Shown: positions 8,588 to 17,866, numbered from the stretch's first letter. The stretch is DNA of 64,000 nucleotides from Bacteroidales bacterium (GCA_016928305.1 JAFGKY010000134.1:16717-80716), one strand, 5' to 3'. Numbers and translations are program-made. The notes: generated from the letters alone by a model not told the origin.

Positions 8588-9004
8588 ATGAAATCCTATC
8601 GCAAAGAACTCTGGTTCGAAACCCCCACACGCAGGGCTTTTATAAATATTACCAGGGAGGTGGCAAAATGCCTTGCCGAAAGTGGTATTAAGGAAGGCCT
8701 GGTACTCGTTAACGCGATGCATATTACAGCAAGTGTTTTTATCAATGATGACGAATCGGGTTTGCACCATGATTTCGAGGTATGGCTGGAAAAGCTGGCC
8801 CCTGAAAAACCATATTCACAATACCGTCACAACGGATTCGAGGATAATGCCGATGCCCATATTAAACGCACCCTGATGGGCAGGGAAGTCGTCGTGGCTA
8901 TTACGGAGGGCAAACTTGACTTCGGCCCCTGGGAGCAGATCTTTTATGGTGAAATGGACGGGAAAAGAAGAAAGCGGGTATTGGTGAAGATCATTGGGGA
9001 ATAA
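8588..9004 (+). CDS. yjbQ: YjbQ/UPF0047 family protein
   Basis: This 138-residue single-domain protein matches the UPF0047 family over its whole length. Features are [13 protein letters not shown] near residue 45, the [13 protein letters not shown] stretch, [19 protein letters not shown], and [20 protein letters not shown] near the C-terminus. The conserved histidines suggest a metal or phosphate site. Some members can replace thiamine-phosphate synthase when overproduced, but the natural role is uncertain. The start at 8588 gives the family length. It lies 38 bp after the small secreted protein and shows no functional link to it. Confidence 0.85.
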   Translation: MKSYRKELWFETPTRRAFINITREVAKCLAESGIKEGLVLVNAMHITASVFINDDESGLHHDFEVWLEKLAPEKPYSQYRHNGFEDNADAHIKRTLMGREVVVAITEGKLDFGPWEQIFYGEMDGKRRKRVLVKIIGE

Positions 9005-9010
9005 ATGAAT

Positions 9011-9086
9011 CCCCTGACTGAAGTCAGGGGCAACAGAAGCAGGAAAATGTTAAGTGTTTATCTATTGCCCCTGGCTTTGCCAGGGG
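9011..9086. repeat. Paired-hairpin REP-like element
   Basis: There are two hairpins: CCCCTGAC-TGAA-GTCAGGGG (9011-9030) and CCCCTGGC-TTT-GCCAGGGG (9068-9086). The inner flanks AGGGGCAA and TTGCCCCT are also complementary, so the whole element can fold as one imperfect palindrome. It lies between the convergent 3' ends of yjbQ and the phosphohexomutase. Neither hairpin has a proper T-tract. Confidence 0.7.
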
Positions 9087-9101
9087 AAGAAAATATTTCC
9101 T

Positions 9102-10847
9102 TTATTTAATTTTCAAATCTTCAATAATTTGCTCTATCTTTTCATCCAGCAGCTTATTCACCTTTTCATATTCACGTATGTCATTCAGCTTTTCCTTCAC
9201 GCCGAAATAAAACTTAATTTTTGGCTCCGTACCGGACGGCCGGATAGAGATCTTCGAACCGTCTTCGGTAATTAACTGAAGAACATCGGATTTCGGGATT
9301 TTGATGCCTTTGTTTTTTTCATTTACTTTTCTGAGGGATGCATCACTTAAGTAGTCAATAACTTCTGTTACCTTTGTTTTATTAATCGTTACAGGAGGAT
9401 TTGCACGGAAATCCCTCATCATCTGCTGAATTTCCTCCTGTCCTGTCTTTCCTTTCCTTACGAGTGAAATGAGTTTTTCTTTGTAAAATCCGAATTCCTT
9501 ATAAATTTCAAGCAAAAGCGTGAACATCGATTTTCCCTGGTCCCTTGCCCACGCAGCGGTTTCGGCAATGAGGGCACACGACATAACGGCGTCTTTATCG
9601 CGTACAAATTCACCGGCCAGGTATCCGTAGCTTTCTTCGCCTCCGCCGATGAATGTTTTCTTTCCTTCAAAATGTTTGATTATATCCGCTATGTATTTAA
9701 AACCCGTCAGCACATCAAAATAGCCCACCCGGAAATGCGTAGCGAGTGCCGCCAGCAATTCAGTGGTAACAATGGTCTTTACGATGTATTCCTTTCCCGT
9801 AAGTTTATTTTTTTCTGCCCATTTTGTCAACAGGTAATAGATCAACAGGGAGGCTGTCTGGTTTCCATTCAGTATTACAAAACTGCCCTTGTGATCACGC
9901 ACAGCAACCCCTACACGGTCGGCATCCGGATCTGTGGCCATTACCAGGTCAGCATTGGCTTCCTCAGCTTTTTTTATGGCCATGGCAAGGGCGGCCTGCT
10001 CTTCGGGATTCGGTGAATGAACGGTGGGAAAATTACCGTCGGGTACATCCTGTTCCGGAACAGTGATGATATTTTTAAATCCGAACTTCCGGAGTACCAT
10101 GGGTACCAGCTTCACTCCTGTCCCGTGAATCGGCGTGTAGACAATTTTAAGTTCACCCTGTTGCATGATTATCTCCGGTGAAAGCGATAAGGTTGTGATC
10201 TGATCCGTGTATATTTCATCGATCTCTTTTCCGATGATCTCAATGTTTTCCGGACTGGCTTTGAAATTCACCTCGTCGATTGATCTTATTTTTTGCACTT
10301 CTTCTATGATCCGTTTATCGTGTGGTGCTATGATCTGCCCCCCGTCATCCCAATAGGCTTTGTAACCGTTATATTCTTTCGGATTGTGCGAGGCAGTAAT
10401 CACAATCCCGCTCTGACAGCTGAAATATCGTATGGCAAACGATAATTCGGGTGTGGGACGGAGTGCATCAAACAGGTAAACTTTAAATCCGTTGGCTGAA
10501 AAGATGTTGACGGCAGTTTCGGCAAACAACCGGCTGTTATTTCTCGAATCGTGTGCTACCGCGACTTTGATCTGCGAAATCCCATGAAATTCTTTTTTGA
10601 GGTAATTACTCAATCCCTGTGTTGCCATACCCACGGTATAGGTATTCATCCGGTTGGTGCCCACGCCCATGATACCGCGAAGTCCGCCCGTTCCAAACTC
10701 CAGATCACGGTAGAAACTCTCGATTAGCTCTTTTTCATTATTTTCAAGCAGTTCCCTGACCTGTCTTTTTGTTTCTGCATCATAATTCCCGTTAAGCCAT
10801 AACTGCGCTCTCTTTCTTATCTCCGTTAAATGGTTTCCTGTGTTCAT
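9102..10847 (-). CDS. pgm: Phosphoglucomutase/phosphomannomutase (alpha-D-phosphohexomutase)
   Basis: This 581-residue cytoplasmic enzyme interconverts hexose 1- and 6-phosphates. All four phosphohexomutase signatures are visible: the phosphoserine loop TASHNPKEYNGYKAYW (near residue 145), the metal loop DPDADRVGV (near 305), the sugar-specificity loop GGGEESYGYLAGEFVRDKD (near 400) and the phosphate-binding RPSGTEPKIKFYFGV close to the end. GTGGLRGIMGVGTNRMN near the N-terminus is typical of the PgcA-type branch of about 580 residues. It would link glycolysis to glucose 1-phosphate, the substrate of RmlA (15340-16233) and the product of the glycogen phosphorylase at 57639. Confidence 0.9.
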   Translation of the reverse strand: MNTGNHLTEIRKRAQLWLNGNYDAETKRQVRELLENNEKELIESFYRDLEFGTGGLRGIMGVGTNRMNTYTVGMATQGLSNYLKKEFHGISQIKVAVAHDSRNNSRLFAETAVNIFSANGFKVYLFDALRPTPELSFAIRYFSCQSGIVITASHNPKEYNGYKAYWDDGGQIIAPHDKRIIEEVQKIRSIDEVNFKASPENIEIIGKEIDEIYTDQITTLSLSPEIIMQQGELKIVYTPIHGTGVKLVPMVLRKFGFKNIITVPEQDVPDGNFPTVHSPNPEEQAALAMAIKKAEEANADLVMATDPDADRVGVAVRDHKGSFVILNGNQTASLLIYYLLTKWAEKNKLTGKEYIVKTIVTTELLAALATHFRVGYFDVLTGFKYIADIIKHFEGKKTFIGGGEESYGYLAGEFVRDKDAVMSCALIAETAAWARDQGKSMFTLLLEIYKEFGFYKEKLISLVRKGKTGQEEIQQMMRDFRANPPVTINKTKVTEVIDYLSDASLRKVNEKNKGIKIPKSDVLQLITEDGSKISIRPSGTEPKIKFYFGVKEKLNDIREYEKVNKLLDEKIEQIIEDLKIK

Positions 10848-10891
10848 AAGCCATAAAGGATTGTGTTAATTTGATCTATTCGTATGGAATG

Positions 10892-10899
10892 CAAAATTA
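10892..10899 (-). promoter_or_regulatory. Possible -7 element for pgm
   Basis: Read on the minus strand this is TAATTTTG, a perfect TAnnTTTG match about 45 bp before the pgm start. A T-rich -33 region (TTTTTC on the minus strand, around 10916-10920) is only a partial match. Confidence 0.3.
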
Positions 10900-11009
10900 G
10901 GAAATAATTCCCTTGAAAAATTCGGGGCCGATAAGAACTTATTTGTAAAAGAAAACTAACTTTGTTTAAAAGGTTTATGATTAAATAATTATTTAATACC
11001 TTTTACGAT

Positions 11010-11402
11010 ATGAAACTTGATTCTGTCAAAAAAATAGCAAAAAGAATTCTGTGGATATTTATATCTGTACTGATTCTCGTTCTGGGAGTATATATTTTCT
11101 GGAAATACTTTTATACATACAGTGAGGGTTATCGTGCAGGCCTGCTGCAGAAGTTCACCCGAAAGGGAAACATCTTCAAGACTTATGAAGGAGAAATCAT
11201 CCTCAGCAGTGTTACCAGCAGTACAAACGTAGCACTGGCTTCCGAAAAGTTTTTCTTTTCCGTTACCGATGATTCACTGGCACATGCCCTGGATACCCTT
11301 CAGGGACGATTTGTGATTGTACACTACAAACAGAAGAACGGTAAGGTTATATGGAAAGGTGACACACCTTATTTTGTTGATGATGTGAAATTGAAGGAAT
11401 AA
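11010..11402 (+). CDS. Small single-pass membrane protein, unknown function
   Basis: This is a 130-residue protein with a basic N-terminus (KKIAKR), one membrane helix at about residues 13-32 and a soluble domain outside the membrane beginning YSEGYRAGLLQKFTRKGN, with KTYEGEIIL near residue 70. The soluble part looks beta-rich (RFVIVHYKQKNGKVIWKGDTPYFVDDV). This gene type recurs in Bacteroidetes genomes as I recall, but no function can be read from the sequence. A TAACTTTG at 10957-10964 is a perfect -7 match upstream. An array of short repeats begins directly after the stop codon. Confidence 0.65.
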   Translation: MKLDSVKKIAKRILWIFISVLILVLGVYIFWKYFYTYSEGYRAGLLQKFTRKGNIFKTYEGEIILSSVTSSTNVALASEKFFFSVTDDSLAHALDTLQGRFVIVHYKQKNGKVIWKGDTPYFVDDVKLKE

Positions 11403-11520
11403 AGATCTAAGATCGAAGATCAAAGATCAAAGACGCCTGACAACCACAACAATCATAACAACCATAACGACCATAACCTCTACAACAACCTGTCACCCTC
11501 AACCCACAACCTTCACAATC
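11403..11520. repeat. Heptamer and nonamer arrays
   Basis: Starting at the base after the stop codon come AGATCTA, AGATCGA and AGATCAA heptamers (11403-11432). They are followed by nonamers of the AACAATCAT/AACAACCAT/AACGACCAT type to about 11490, then degenerating copies. Farther on, GCCCACC (11522-11528) and GGTGGGC (11563-11569) are inverted copies, but I assign no function to them. Confidence 0.65.
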
Positions 11521-11594
11521 GGCCCACCTTCGTTGTCAACGCGTTAAACCACTTCAAGATACGGTGGGCGCAGCAACCTGCAACTGGTCTTGTT

Positions 11595-13547
11595 TCACGC
11601 CCCATCCTCTTCACCATTCTGCTCATAATCCTTCATGGTCAGGAAGGAATACTGGTAATGCATGGGGATGATGACGTTATAATCTTCCACGGTGGCGCCC
11701 GATATGCAGGCATCGATGATCCGCCTGCCCACGGAAGATAGCTCGGGCGTCAGGTATTGCTGCAATTCCTTTTTAAAGAAATCGTACAATATGTTGGCTC
11801 CGGCATCATATCCGTCGGTGCCGACTTCATTCTGGCGATGGACCTGCAGGAACCTCGACGGTATTTTTGATCCCTCGATGGTCAGATAATTCAATTCATA
11901 TCCCAGCAAAGGGCATCGTGCATGCTGGTACTGGTCACTCCTTAGTTTTGCATTTCCCCTTCGGGTAAGGTACTCACGCATCAGAAGCTGGGGTTTAAAT
12001 CCTACTTTCCACACACCTATGTGTTGATTCGGTGCCAGGGTATAACGTATGCGGGGTGTATGAATAATCTGTTCCAACAATAAATTGGCATGCGTTACCA
12101 TCTTACCGGTAGCAAAAGGCCAGTATGAACCGACACCTTCTGATTCCATGCCTTTCCCTCCGACAATGCTCGGATTGGCATAACCCCTGGGGGAGACAAG
12201 CCTCCATAACCAGGCCAGGGCAGGCGGGAGGATATGAAACAATCCAATGATGCCGTAGTCAGGATGTTCTCTTGAGCAGGGTGGTGTGCGTACTCCGAAA
12301 CTGCGGACATCCACTGTTACCGGCTTGCTGATGACACCGGGAACAATATCTCTGGGGAGAATAACCCTCGGATTGGGACATCTTTTCCCGGGTTCGTCCT
12401 CAATATGATCCCAGATCAGAGCTGTACTGTCAGGATTTGTTTTGATATTCAGGAATAAAAGTGGTTTTTTTGGTTTAATGGTGATTTTCTCGAGAAAAGG
12501 ATCATCACCATAATCACAAACGCTGTCAACGCGGATGAACCAGGAATTTTCCGCATCCAATACGGTTAATTTTCCGTTATCCCCCTGGATGGAGGGATGA
12601 CACAAGGCCATATCGTCGGTAACCGGATTAAAAGAACAGAACAGAGGCAGGCTGATTAACCTTTTTTCTCCCGTTATGGTGTTTTCGCCAATGAGAACCT
12701 GGCCATTCAGTTCCCTCACAATATGTTGGAGCATTTCACTTTTACCACCGCCGCTGGCACCTTCATGCATGAACGTAGTGATGTTATCATACGGGCTTAT
12801 TACCTGAACCGTGGAACAATGAGCCGTGATCCATCCTTCTTTTTCGCCCTTCGTAAGCAATGCTCCATACAAACCTTTTTTGGCACTGGGCCCCGGATAT
12901 AGATTGTAGGAGTATATTTCATGCAGGTTTTCAGTCCGGTTATGAACAACAACTTGTTTTCCTTTAAAATGCGTATGACGAAAGGTTGGGGCAACGTATA
13001 TGACGGAATCAACAAAAAATCCTTCAGGTAAACCGGCAACGGGTATGATACGTTGCAACATGGATAATCCCATGGCAAAAAAACCCGCATTGGAAGGGAC
13101 AATGGCCATTCCGCCCACGCCTATTGTTTCGCCTCCTGCAAAATAAAAGAATACGCTTAAATCCTGTTGTGTTAACCAGTTGTGCGTTTCTGATTTCAGC
13201 GATTGAAAGTCATAACCAAATTTTTCCTTGAATTTTTCTTTGTCACTGGGCTGGTTATCGGCAATGGCCATAGTATCGGGGTCGCGCCGACGCATATAAG
13301 GCTCAGTGTAATTAGCCGAGATACCGTTTGTTACTCTGTGAACGATTGCTTCAGTGAATACACCTTTCCGGGGTATGTCGTATTTAACTTCATAGGTATT
13401 ATTATCCACGCCTCCGACAGCAGCATCTTTTAACTGATTAACGGTATCGAAAACAGTATATTTCTTGCAGCTGTTGAGCAGCATGTATACATCGTCGGGC
13501 AGGGTTATTTTTTTGCTTTCCAGTACCTTAAAAAAATTCTCAGGCAT
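11595..13547 (-). CDS. DUF4914-like protein with PEPCK-type P-loop
   Basis: This is a 650-residue cytoplasmic protein with no signal peptide or membrane helix. I think it belongs to the DUF4914 family, from its length and overall look, but this was not checked. A phosphate-binding loop, HEGASGGGKSEMLQ, lies at about residues 262-275. It resembles the kinase loop of phosphoenolpyruvate carboxykinases more than common Walker ATPases. Other notable segments are FFYFAGGETIGVGG near 140, IQGDNGKLTVLDAENSWFIRVD near 325, and a Cys/His/Pro-rich stretch RTPPCSREHPDYG near 410. The reaction is unknown. It stands alone between repeat-filled gaps. Confidence 0.6.
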   Translation of the reverse strand: MPENFFKVLESKKITLPDDVYMLLNSCKKYTVFDTVNQLKDAAVGGVDNNTYEVKYDIPRKGVFTEAIVHRVTNGISANYTEPYMRRRDPDTMAIADNQPSDKEKFKEKFGYDFQSLKSETHNWLTQQDLSVFFYFAGGETIGVGGMAIVPSNAGFFAMGLSMLQRIIPVAGLPEGFFVDSVIYVAPTFRHTHFKGKQVVVHNRTENLHEIYSYNLYPGPSAKKGLYGALLTKGEKEGWITAHCSTVQVISPYDNITTFMHEGASGGGKSEMLQHIVRELNGQVLIGENTITGEKRLISLPLFCSFNPVTDDMALCHPSIQGDNGKLTVLDAENSWFIRVDSVCDYGDDPFLEKITIKPKKPLLFLNIKTNPDSTALIWDHIEDEPGKRCPNPRVILPRDIVPGVISKPVTVDVRSFGVRTPPCSREHPDYGIIGLFHILPPALAWLWRLVSPRGYANPSIVGGKGMESEGVGSYWPFATGKMVTHANLLLEQIIHTPRIRYTLAPNQHIGVWKVGFKPQLLMREYLTRRGNAKLRSDQYQHARCPLLGYELNYLTIEGSKIPSRFLQVHRQNEVGTDGYDAGANILYDFFKKELQQYLTPELSSVGRRIIDACISGATVEDYNVIIPMHYQYSFLTMKDYEQNGEEDGA

Positions 13548-13691
13548 ATATATTCAATTAAATGTATCAGAAATCAGGATCGAAAATAGGAAATCCCGGT
13601 TAAAATGTAACTATTGTATGAAGATTGGTTTCAGAAATGTTTTGGAAGGGGGAATATAGGTTTGTATAGTATTGATTAATTTGATTTATGC

Positions 13692-13900
13692 ATTCTACTT
13701 CTTAGATCTTGAGTCCACTCCAAAAAGTCATAAAAATATGGATGCCACAAATACACCAAGGCTCAAAGGTTCACAAAAAGTCAATAATTAATCCTTTATC
13801 TTATTGAATCTTAGTGCTTTAGTGACTTGGTGGCTAAAAAACCACTTTTCGGAGTAGCCTCAATCTTAAATCGTTAATCTTCAATCTGTCAAAGTAGAAT
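13692..13900. mobile_element. MITE-like imperfect inverted repeat (about 209 bp)
   Basis: The 13548-13908 gap holds no gene but contains this palindromic element. The ends are perfect 9-bp inverted copies, ATTCTACTT at 13692-13700 and AAGTAGAAT at 13892-13900. Inside, GAGTCCACTCCAAAAAGT (from 13711) pairs with ACTTTTCGGAGTAGCCTC (ending about 13861), and further in GCCAC pairs with GTGGC. The centre is AT-rich. No target duplication is obvious in the flanks. It is non-coding and could be a MITE relic or a large hairpin downstream of rmlD. Confidence 0.5.
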
Positions 13901-13908
13901 TAAGTTAA

Positions 13909-14778
13909 TTATGAAAATCCTACTTCAGCCATGGTCTTCTTTAAACTCTTCTTCCAGTGCGGTATTTCCAGTCCGAAAGTTGCTTTGATCTTAACTTTAT
14001 TCAGGACACTGAATGCCGGCCGTTTTACCGGTGACGGGTACTGGTCGGAGGTGATGGGATTTATCTTGCAGGTCAATCCGGCCATTTCCATGATCTCCAG
14101 TGCAAAATCATACCAGCTGCAAACACCTTCATTTGAATAATGGTATATTCCGCCCTGATTTACATTGGATGAACCAAGGCGGGAGCAAATTTTAAGCAAG
14201 GCTCTTGCAAGGTCGGCAGCCGAGGTTGGTGTGCCAACCTGGTCAAACACAACATTCAGTGATTTACTCTCTTTTCCCAGCCGCAGCATTGTCTTCAGAA
14301 AATTAACACCCTGCACGGAATACAGCCAGGAAGTCCGGATAACAAGATAATCCGGGTTTTTAAGCACTTCGAGTTCTCCGGCAAGCTTGCTTTTGGCATA
14401 AACCGATTGCGGAGCAGTGGGATCGGTTTCAACATAAGGTATACAGGCCCGGCCATCAAAAACATAGTCGGTAGAAATATGAATCAGGCGGCAATTGTTT
14501 TTTGTACAAATTTCCTGAAGCATGCCTGGAACCTGTGCGTTAATAAGGAAAGCCCTTTCCGGTTCAGTTTCAGCTTTATCGACTGCATTATATGCTGCAC
14601 AATTGATTACGCAGTCGAATGGATGCTGATCAAAATAACGATAGACGGCATCCCGTTTTGTCAGGTCAAGATCATTTATATCAATGTGTTCAAATGCGAA
14701 GGCCGAAAATTCCGGAGCGATTTTCTTCAATTCGCTACCGAGCTGTCCCTTTGCCCCGGTGACTAAAATTCTTCTCAT
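13909..14778 (-). CDS. rmlD: dTDP-4-dehydrorhamnose reductase
   Basis: This 289-residue short-chain dehydrogenase/reductase makes the last step to dTDP-L-rhamnose. It has the nucleotide-binding GAKGQLGSEL at residues 8-17, NCAAYNAVDKAE near 60-70, STDYVFDG near 102-109 and the catalytic pair Tyr127 and Lys131 in VYAKSK. Its ATG overlaps the rmlC stop as ATGA, so it is translated in the rmlA-rmlC-rmlD operon. It feeds rhamnose into surface polysaccharide or lipopolysaccharide. Confidence 0.92.
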   Translation of the reverse strand: MRRILVTGAKGQLGSELKKIAPEFSAFAFEHIDINDLDLTKRDAVYRYFDQHPFDCVINCAAYNAVDKAETEPERAFLINAQVPGMLQEICTKNNCRLIHISTDYVFDGRACIPYVETDPTAPQSVYAKSKLAGELEVLKNPDYLVIRTSWLYSVQGVNFLKTMLRLGKESKSLNVVFDQVGTPTSAADLARALLKICSRLGSSNVNQGGIYHYSNEGVCSWYDFALEIMEMAGLTCKINPITSDQYPSPVKRPAFSVLNKVKIKATFGLEIPHWKKSLKKTMAEVGFS

Positions 14779-15338
14779 TGCGGGTTATAGGTAAAATTCA
14801 TCTCAGCTTTATCAAAATCAGGAAATGATCGATCACGATCCGTCACAATCTCTTCGGAAGGCATAAGTCCCCAGTCGATTGAGAGGAATTTATCATTATA
14901 GAGGATACCGCGTTCAGCTGCCGGCATATAAAAATCATCGGTCTTGTAAAATACAACGGCTGTTTCGGATACTACTGAAAATCCATGGGCAAATCCTTTA
15001 GGAATAAGAAGTTGCAGCTTGTTCTCACAGGAAAGGTCAACATGGTAGTATTGGCCAAATGTTGGAGAACCTTTTCTGATATCCACAACAACATCGCGTA
15101 TCGTGCCTGAAAGAACCCTTACCAGTTTTGTCTGGGCGTGGGGCTCAAGCTGGTAATGCAAACCTCTTATTACACCGTAAACCGATTTGGACTGGTTGTC
15201 CTGAACAAACCGGTAACCAAAACCTTTTTCGATCATTTCTTTTTCATTATAGCTTTCATAGAAATAGCCGCGATGATCACTGAAAATTCTGGGTTTTGTG
15301 ATCACCAGTCCGGTAAAACCTGTTTCGATTATCTCCAT
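14775..15338 (-). CDS. rmlC: dTDP-4-dehydrorhamnose 3,5-epimerase
   Basis: This is a 187-residue cupin enzyme, the normal length for RmlC. It has the family stretch FSDHRGYFYESYNEKE near residue 19, catalytic His61 in RGLHYQ, Lys71 in TKLVRVL, Tyr131 in VVFYKTDDFY and PKGFAHGFSV near 113. It converts dTDP-4-keto-6-deoxyglucose to the L-lyxo epimer used by RmlD. One base separates it from rmlA and four bases overlap rmlD, showing a tight operon. Confidence 0.92.
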   Translation of the reverse strand: MEIIETGFTGLVITKPRIFSDHRGYFYESYNEKEMIEKGFGYRFVQDNQSKSVYGVIRGLHYQLEPHAQTKLVRVLSGTIRDVVVDIRKGSPTFGQYYHVDLSCENKLQLLIPKGFAHGFSVVSETAVVFYKTDDFYMPAAERGILYNDKFLSIDWGLMPSEEIVTDRDRSFPDFDKAEMNFTYNPQ

Positions 15339-15339
15339 T

Positions 15340-16233
15340 TTAATCAGGATTAATGAAGGTAAGGGTTTTTTCTTCAGCGACCTTAATAAGGTATTGGCCG
15401 TACTGGTTTTTCATGAGGGGTTGTGCCAGCGCAATAAGCTGGGATTTATCAATGTAACCCTGTTTAAAAGCTATTTCTTCAATACAGGATATTTTTAAGC
15501 CCTGTCTTTCTTCGATGGTTTGAATATAAATGGAGGCCTGTAAAAGACTTTCGTGTGTTCCGGTGTCAAGCCAGGCCATGCCTCTTCCAAGGATCCGTAT
15601 TTTCAGACGCTTTTCTTCGAGGTACAGCTGATTGAGGTCTGTGATTTCCAGTTCTCCACGTTTTGAAGGTTTCAGTAATTTCGCCTTGTTAACCACATCA
15701 TTGCTGTAAAAGTATAATCCCGTGACCGCATAGTTCGATTTTGGAGTAGCCGGCTTTTCTTCGATACTGGTCACACTGCACTGATCATCGAATTCAACCA
15801 CTCCGTATCTTTCGGGATCTTTCACGTAATAACCGAAAACAACAGCGCCATCCTGAAGCCTGGCTGTTGCAGAAAGCACTTTTCCAAAACCATCTCCATA
15901 GAATATATTATCGCCCAGGATCATGCATACGCTGTCTTTATCAATGAACCTCTCACCGATAATAAATGCCTGAGCCAGTCCTTCCGGCGATGGCTGAACC
16001 TCGTAGGAAACTGACAATCCAAGTTGTGAACCGTCTCCCAGCAAATCCTGGTAAAGATGAATATCCTTTGGGGTTGATATGATCAGTATTTCACGGATTC
16101 CGGCAAGCATTAACACGGATAAGGGATAGTAGATCATCGGTTTGTCATAAATGGGAATGATTTGTTTTGAAATGCTTTTTGTGATAGGGTAGAGGCGGGT
16201 TCCCGATCCTCCGGCCAGGATTATGCCTTTCAT
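15340..16233 (-). CDS. rmlA: Glucose-1-phosphate thymidylyltransferase
   Basis: This 297-residue nucleotidyltransferase makes dTDP-glucose from dTTP and glucose 1-phosphate. The start of the protein carries the diagnostic loop [11 protein letters not shown] (residues 6-16), followed by [18 protein letters not shown], then EGLAQAF near 84, [11 protein letters not shown] near 107, [23 protein letters not shown] near 157 and [12 protein letters not shown] near 222. It is the first gene of rmlA-rmlC-rmlD. rmlB (the dehydratase) is not present here and must lie elsewhere. Confidence 0.93.
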   Translation of the reverse strand: MKGIILAGGSGTRLYPITKSISKQIIPIYDKPMIYYPLSVLMLAGIREILIISTPKDIHLYQDLLGDGSQLGLSVSYEVQPSPEGLAQAFIIGERFIDKDSVCMILGDNIFYGDGFGKVLSATARLQDGAVVFGYYVKDPERYGVVEFDDQCSVTSIEEKPATPKSNYAVTGLYFYSNDVVNKAKLLKPSKRGELEITDLNQLYLEEKRLKIRILGRGMAWLDTGTHESLLQASIYIQTIEERQGLKISCIEEIAFKQGYIDKSQLIALAQPLMKNQYGQYLIKVAEEKTLTFINPD

Positions 16234-16279
16234 GGTTTAACAAATAAATTAAAGTACAATAATAGTTAAAATAAGGTAA

Positions 16280-16365
16280 ACGGTAAATAGTGAAAAGTGA
16301 ACAGTGAACAGTGAACAGTGAACAGTGAACAGTGAACGGTTAACCATTAACCATTAACCATTTAT
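16280..16365. repeat. Heptamer arrays between ugd and rmlA
   Basis: GTGAACA-type units (AGTGAAAAGTGAACAGTGAAC and on) run from about 16288 to 16337. They are followed by a second heptamer type, ATTAACC, in about four copies to 16362. The block lies about 20 bp from the ugd stop codon and about 50 bp before the rmlA start. Confidence 0.8.
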
Positions 16366-16383
16366 TATCGACCACTTGCTGTT

Positions 16384-17700
16384 TTATCTCCTTCCAATTC
16401 CATAGTAAACAAAACCATTTTTCCTCACTTCTGCCGGATCATAAATATTTCGGCCGTCAAAAATTGTTTTTTTTCTCATGCGTTTTTCCAGCACCCTGAA
16501 ATTCAGAACCCGGAATTCTGTCCACTCAGTCACCAACACCAGTGCATCGGCGTTAACGACAGCATCATAATTATCGGAAGCATACTCAACACTGTTGCCA
16601 AGCCGTTGCCGGGCCACTTTCATTGCAACCGGATCATAAACCCTGACAGATGCTCCGGCTTCAATCAGCTTATGGATAATCACTTCGGCCGGAGCTTCAC
16701 GCATGTCATCGGTATTGGGTTTAAAGGAAAGGCCCCATATTCCGAAATGTTTGTCCCGGATGTTATTCCCAAAATGATGCATTATTTTATGAAACAGCAC
16801 TTCTTTCTGGCGGTTGTTTACCGATTCAACCGCTTTCACAACATCAAGGGAATAACCCGTATCATCGGCTGTTTTTATCAGCGCTTTAACATCTTTGGGA
16901 AGGCAGGATCCTCCATAGCCGGCACCCGCATATATAAATTTGCTGCCGATACGGGGATCACTGCCAATTCCCTGTCGGACCATGTTTATATCAGCACCGA
17001 CCTTTTCGCAAAGGTTGGCAATTTCGTTCATGAAGCTGATTTTTGTGGCCAGCATGCAATTGGCAGCATATTTGGTTAACTCAGCCGAAGGGATGTCCAT
17101 AAAAATAGTGCGATAACCGTTTAACTGAAAGGGCCTGTAAATTTTTGTAAGAATGTCTTTTGCATTTTCATTTTCCACACCAATTATGATTCTTGCTGGT
17201 TTTAAGAAATCTTCGACAGCATTACCTTCCTTTAAAAATTCAGGATTGGCAGCTACATCAAAAGGTACGCTACGATGAAACCGGTGCAGTTCTTCCTGAA
17301 TGGCTGCCTTGACTTTAAGGGATGTTCCGATGGGAACAGTGCTTTTGGTGACAACGACCATATATTTCTTCATGCATCTTCCAATTTCTCTTGCTGCATT
17401 CAGAACATGTGAAATATCAGCACTGCCATCCTCGTCGGGCGGTGTTCCCACAGCAATAAATACAGCCTCACACCCGTCTATGCTGTCATTCATGCTGGTA
17501 GAAAAATGCAAATGCTGTTTTTCTATATTGCGCTTTACAATATCTTCAAGTCCGGGCTCATAAATGGGGATTATTCCTTCTTTCAGATTTCCTATTTTTT
17601 GTGCATCGATATCTATACAGGTGACTTCAATACCCGTTTCTGAGATGCATGCGCCGGTTACAAGTCCCACGTAACCAGTTCCAATGATCAATATTTTCAT
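16384..17700 (-). CDS. ugd: UDP-glucose/GDP-mannose dehydrogenase family protein
   Basis: This 438-residue NAD-dependent enzyme oxidises a UDP-sugar at C6, most likely UDP-glucose to UDP-glucuronate. It has the N-terminal Rossmann motif IIGTGYVGLVTGACISETG, EPGLEDIV near 48, FIAVGTPPDEDGSADISHV near 85, TKSTVPIGT near 119 and the catalytic Cys266 within GAGYGGSCLPKD, followed by IWGLSFKPNTDDMREAPA near 325. It supplies acidic sugars for surface polysaccharide and fits with the rml genes downstream on the same strand, although a 150-bp repeat-containing gap separates them. Confidence 0.88.
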   Translation of the reverse strand: MKILIIGTGYVGLVTGACISETGIEVTCIDIDAQKIGNLKEGIIPIYEPGLEDIVKRNIEKQHLHFSTSMNDSIDGCEAVFIAVGTPPDEDGSADISHVLNAAREIGRCMKKYMVVVTKSTVPIGTSLKVKAAIQEELHRFHRSVPFDVAANPEFLKEGNAVEDFLKPARIIIGVENENAKDILTKIYRPFQLNGYRTIFMDIPSAELTKYAANCMLATKISFMNEIANLCEKVGADINMVRQGIGSDPRIGSKFIYAGAGYGGSCLPKDVKALIKTADDTGYSLDVVKAVESVNNRQKEVLFHKIMHHFGNNIRDKHFGIWGLSFKPNTDDMREAPAEVIIHKLIEAGASVRVYDPVAMKVARQRLGNSVEYASDNYDAVVNADALVLVTEWTEFRVLNFRVLEKRMRKKTIFDGRNIYDPAEVRKNGFVYYGIGRR

Positions 17701-17866
17701 ACAGTGAGCGTTTATTAATTTGCAAATTAAAATACTATTTTAATTTAATCAATTAGGAAGGTTGATTAATTGATAAGCTTTGGCAAAATAATCAATTGTT
17801 ATGGTCAATAATTTGAATTTCAGAGATGAGGCCTGCAATTTATTTTATCATTTTTTTTTGTAATTT

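Noticed and set aside
11522..11569. GCCCACC/GGTGGGC inverted pair as a terminator
   Set aside because: Loop of 34 bases and no T-tract; too weak to call.
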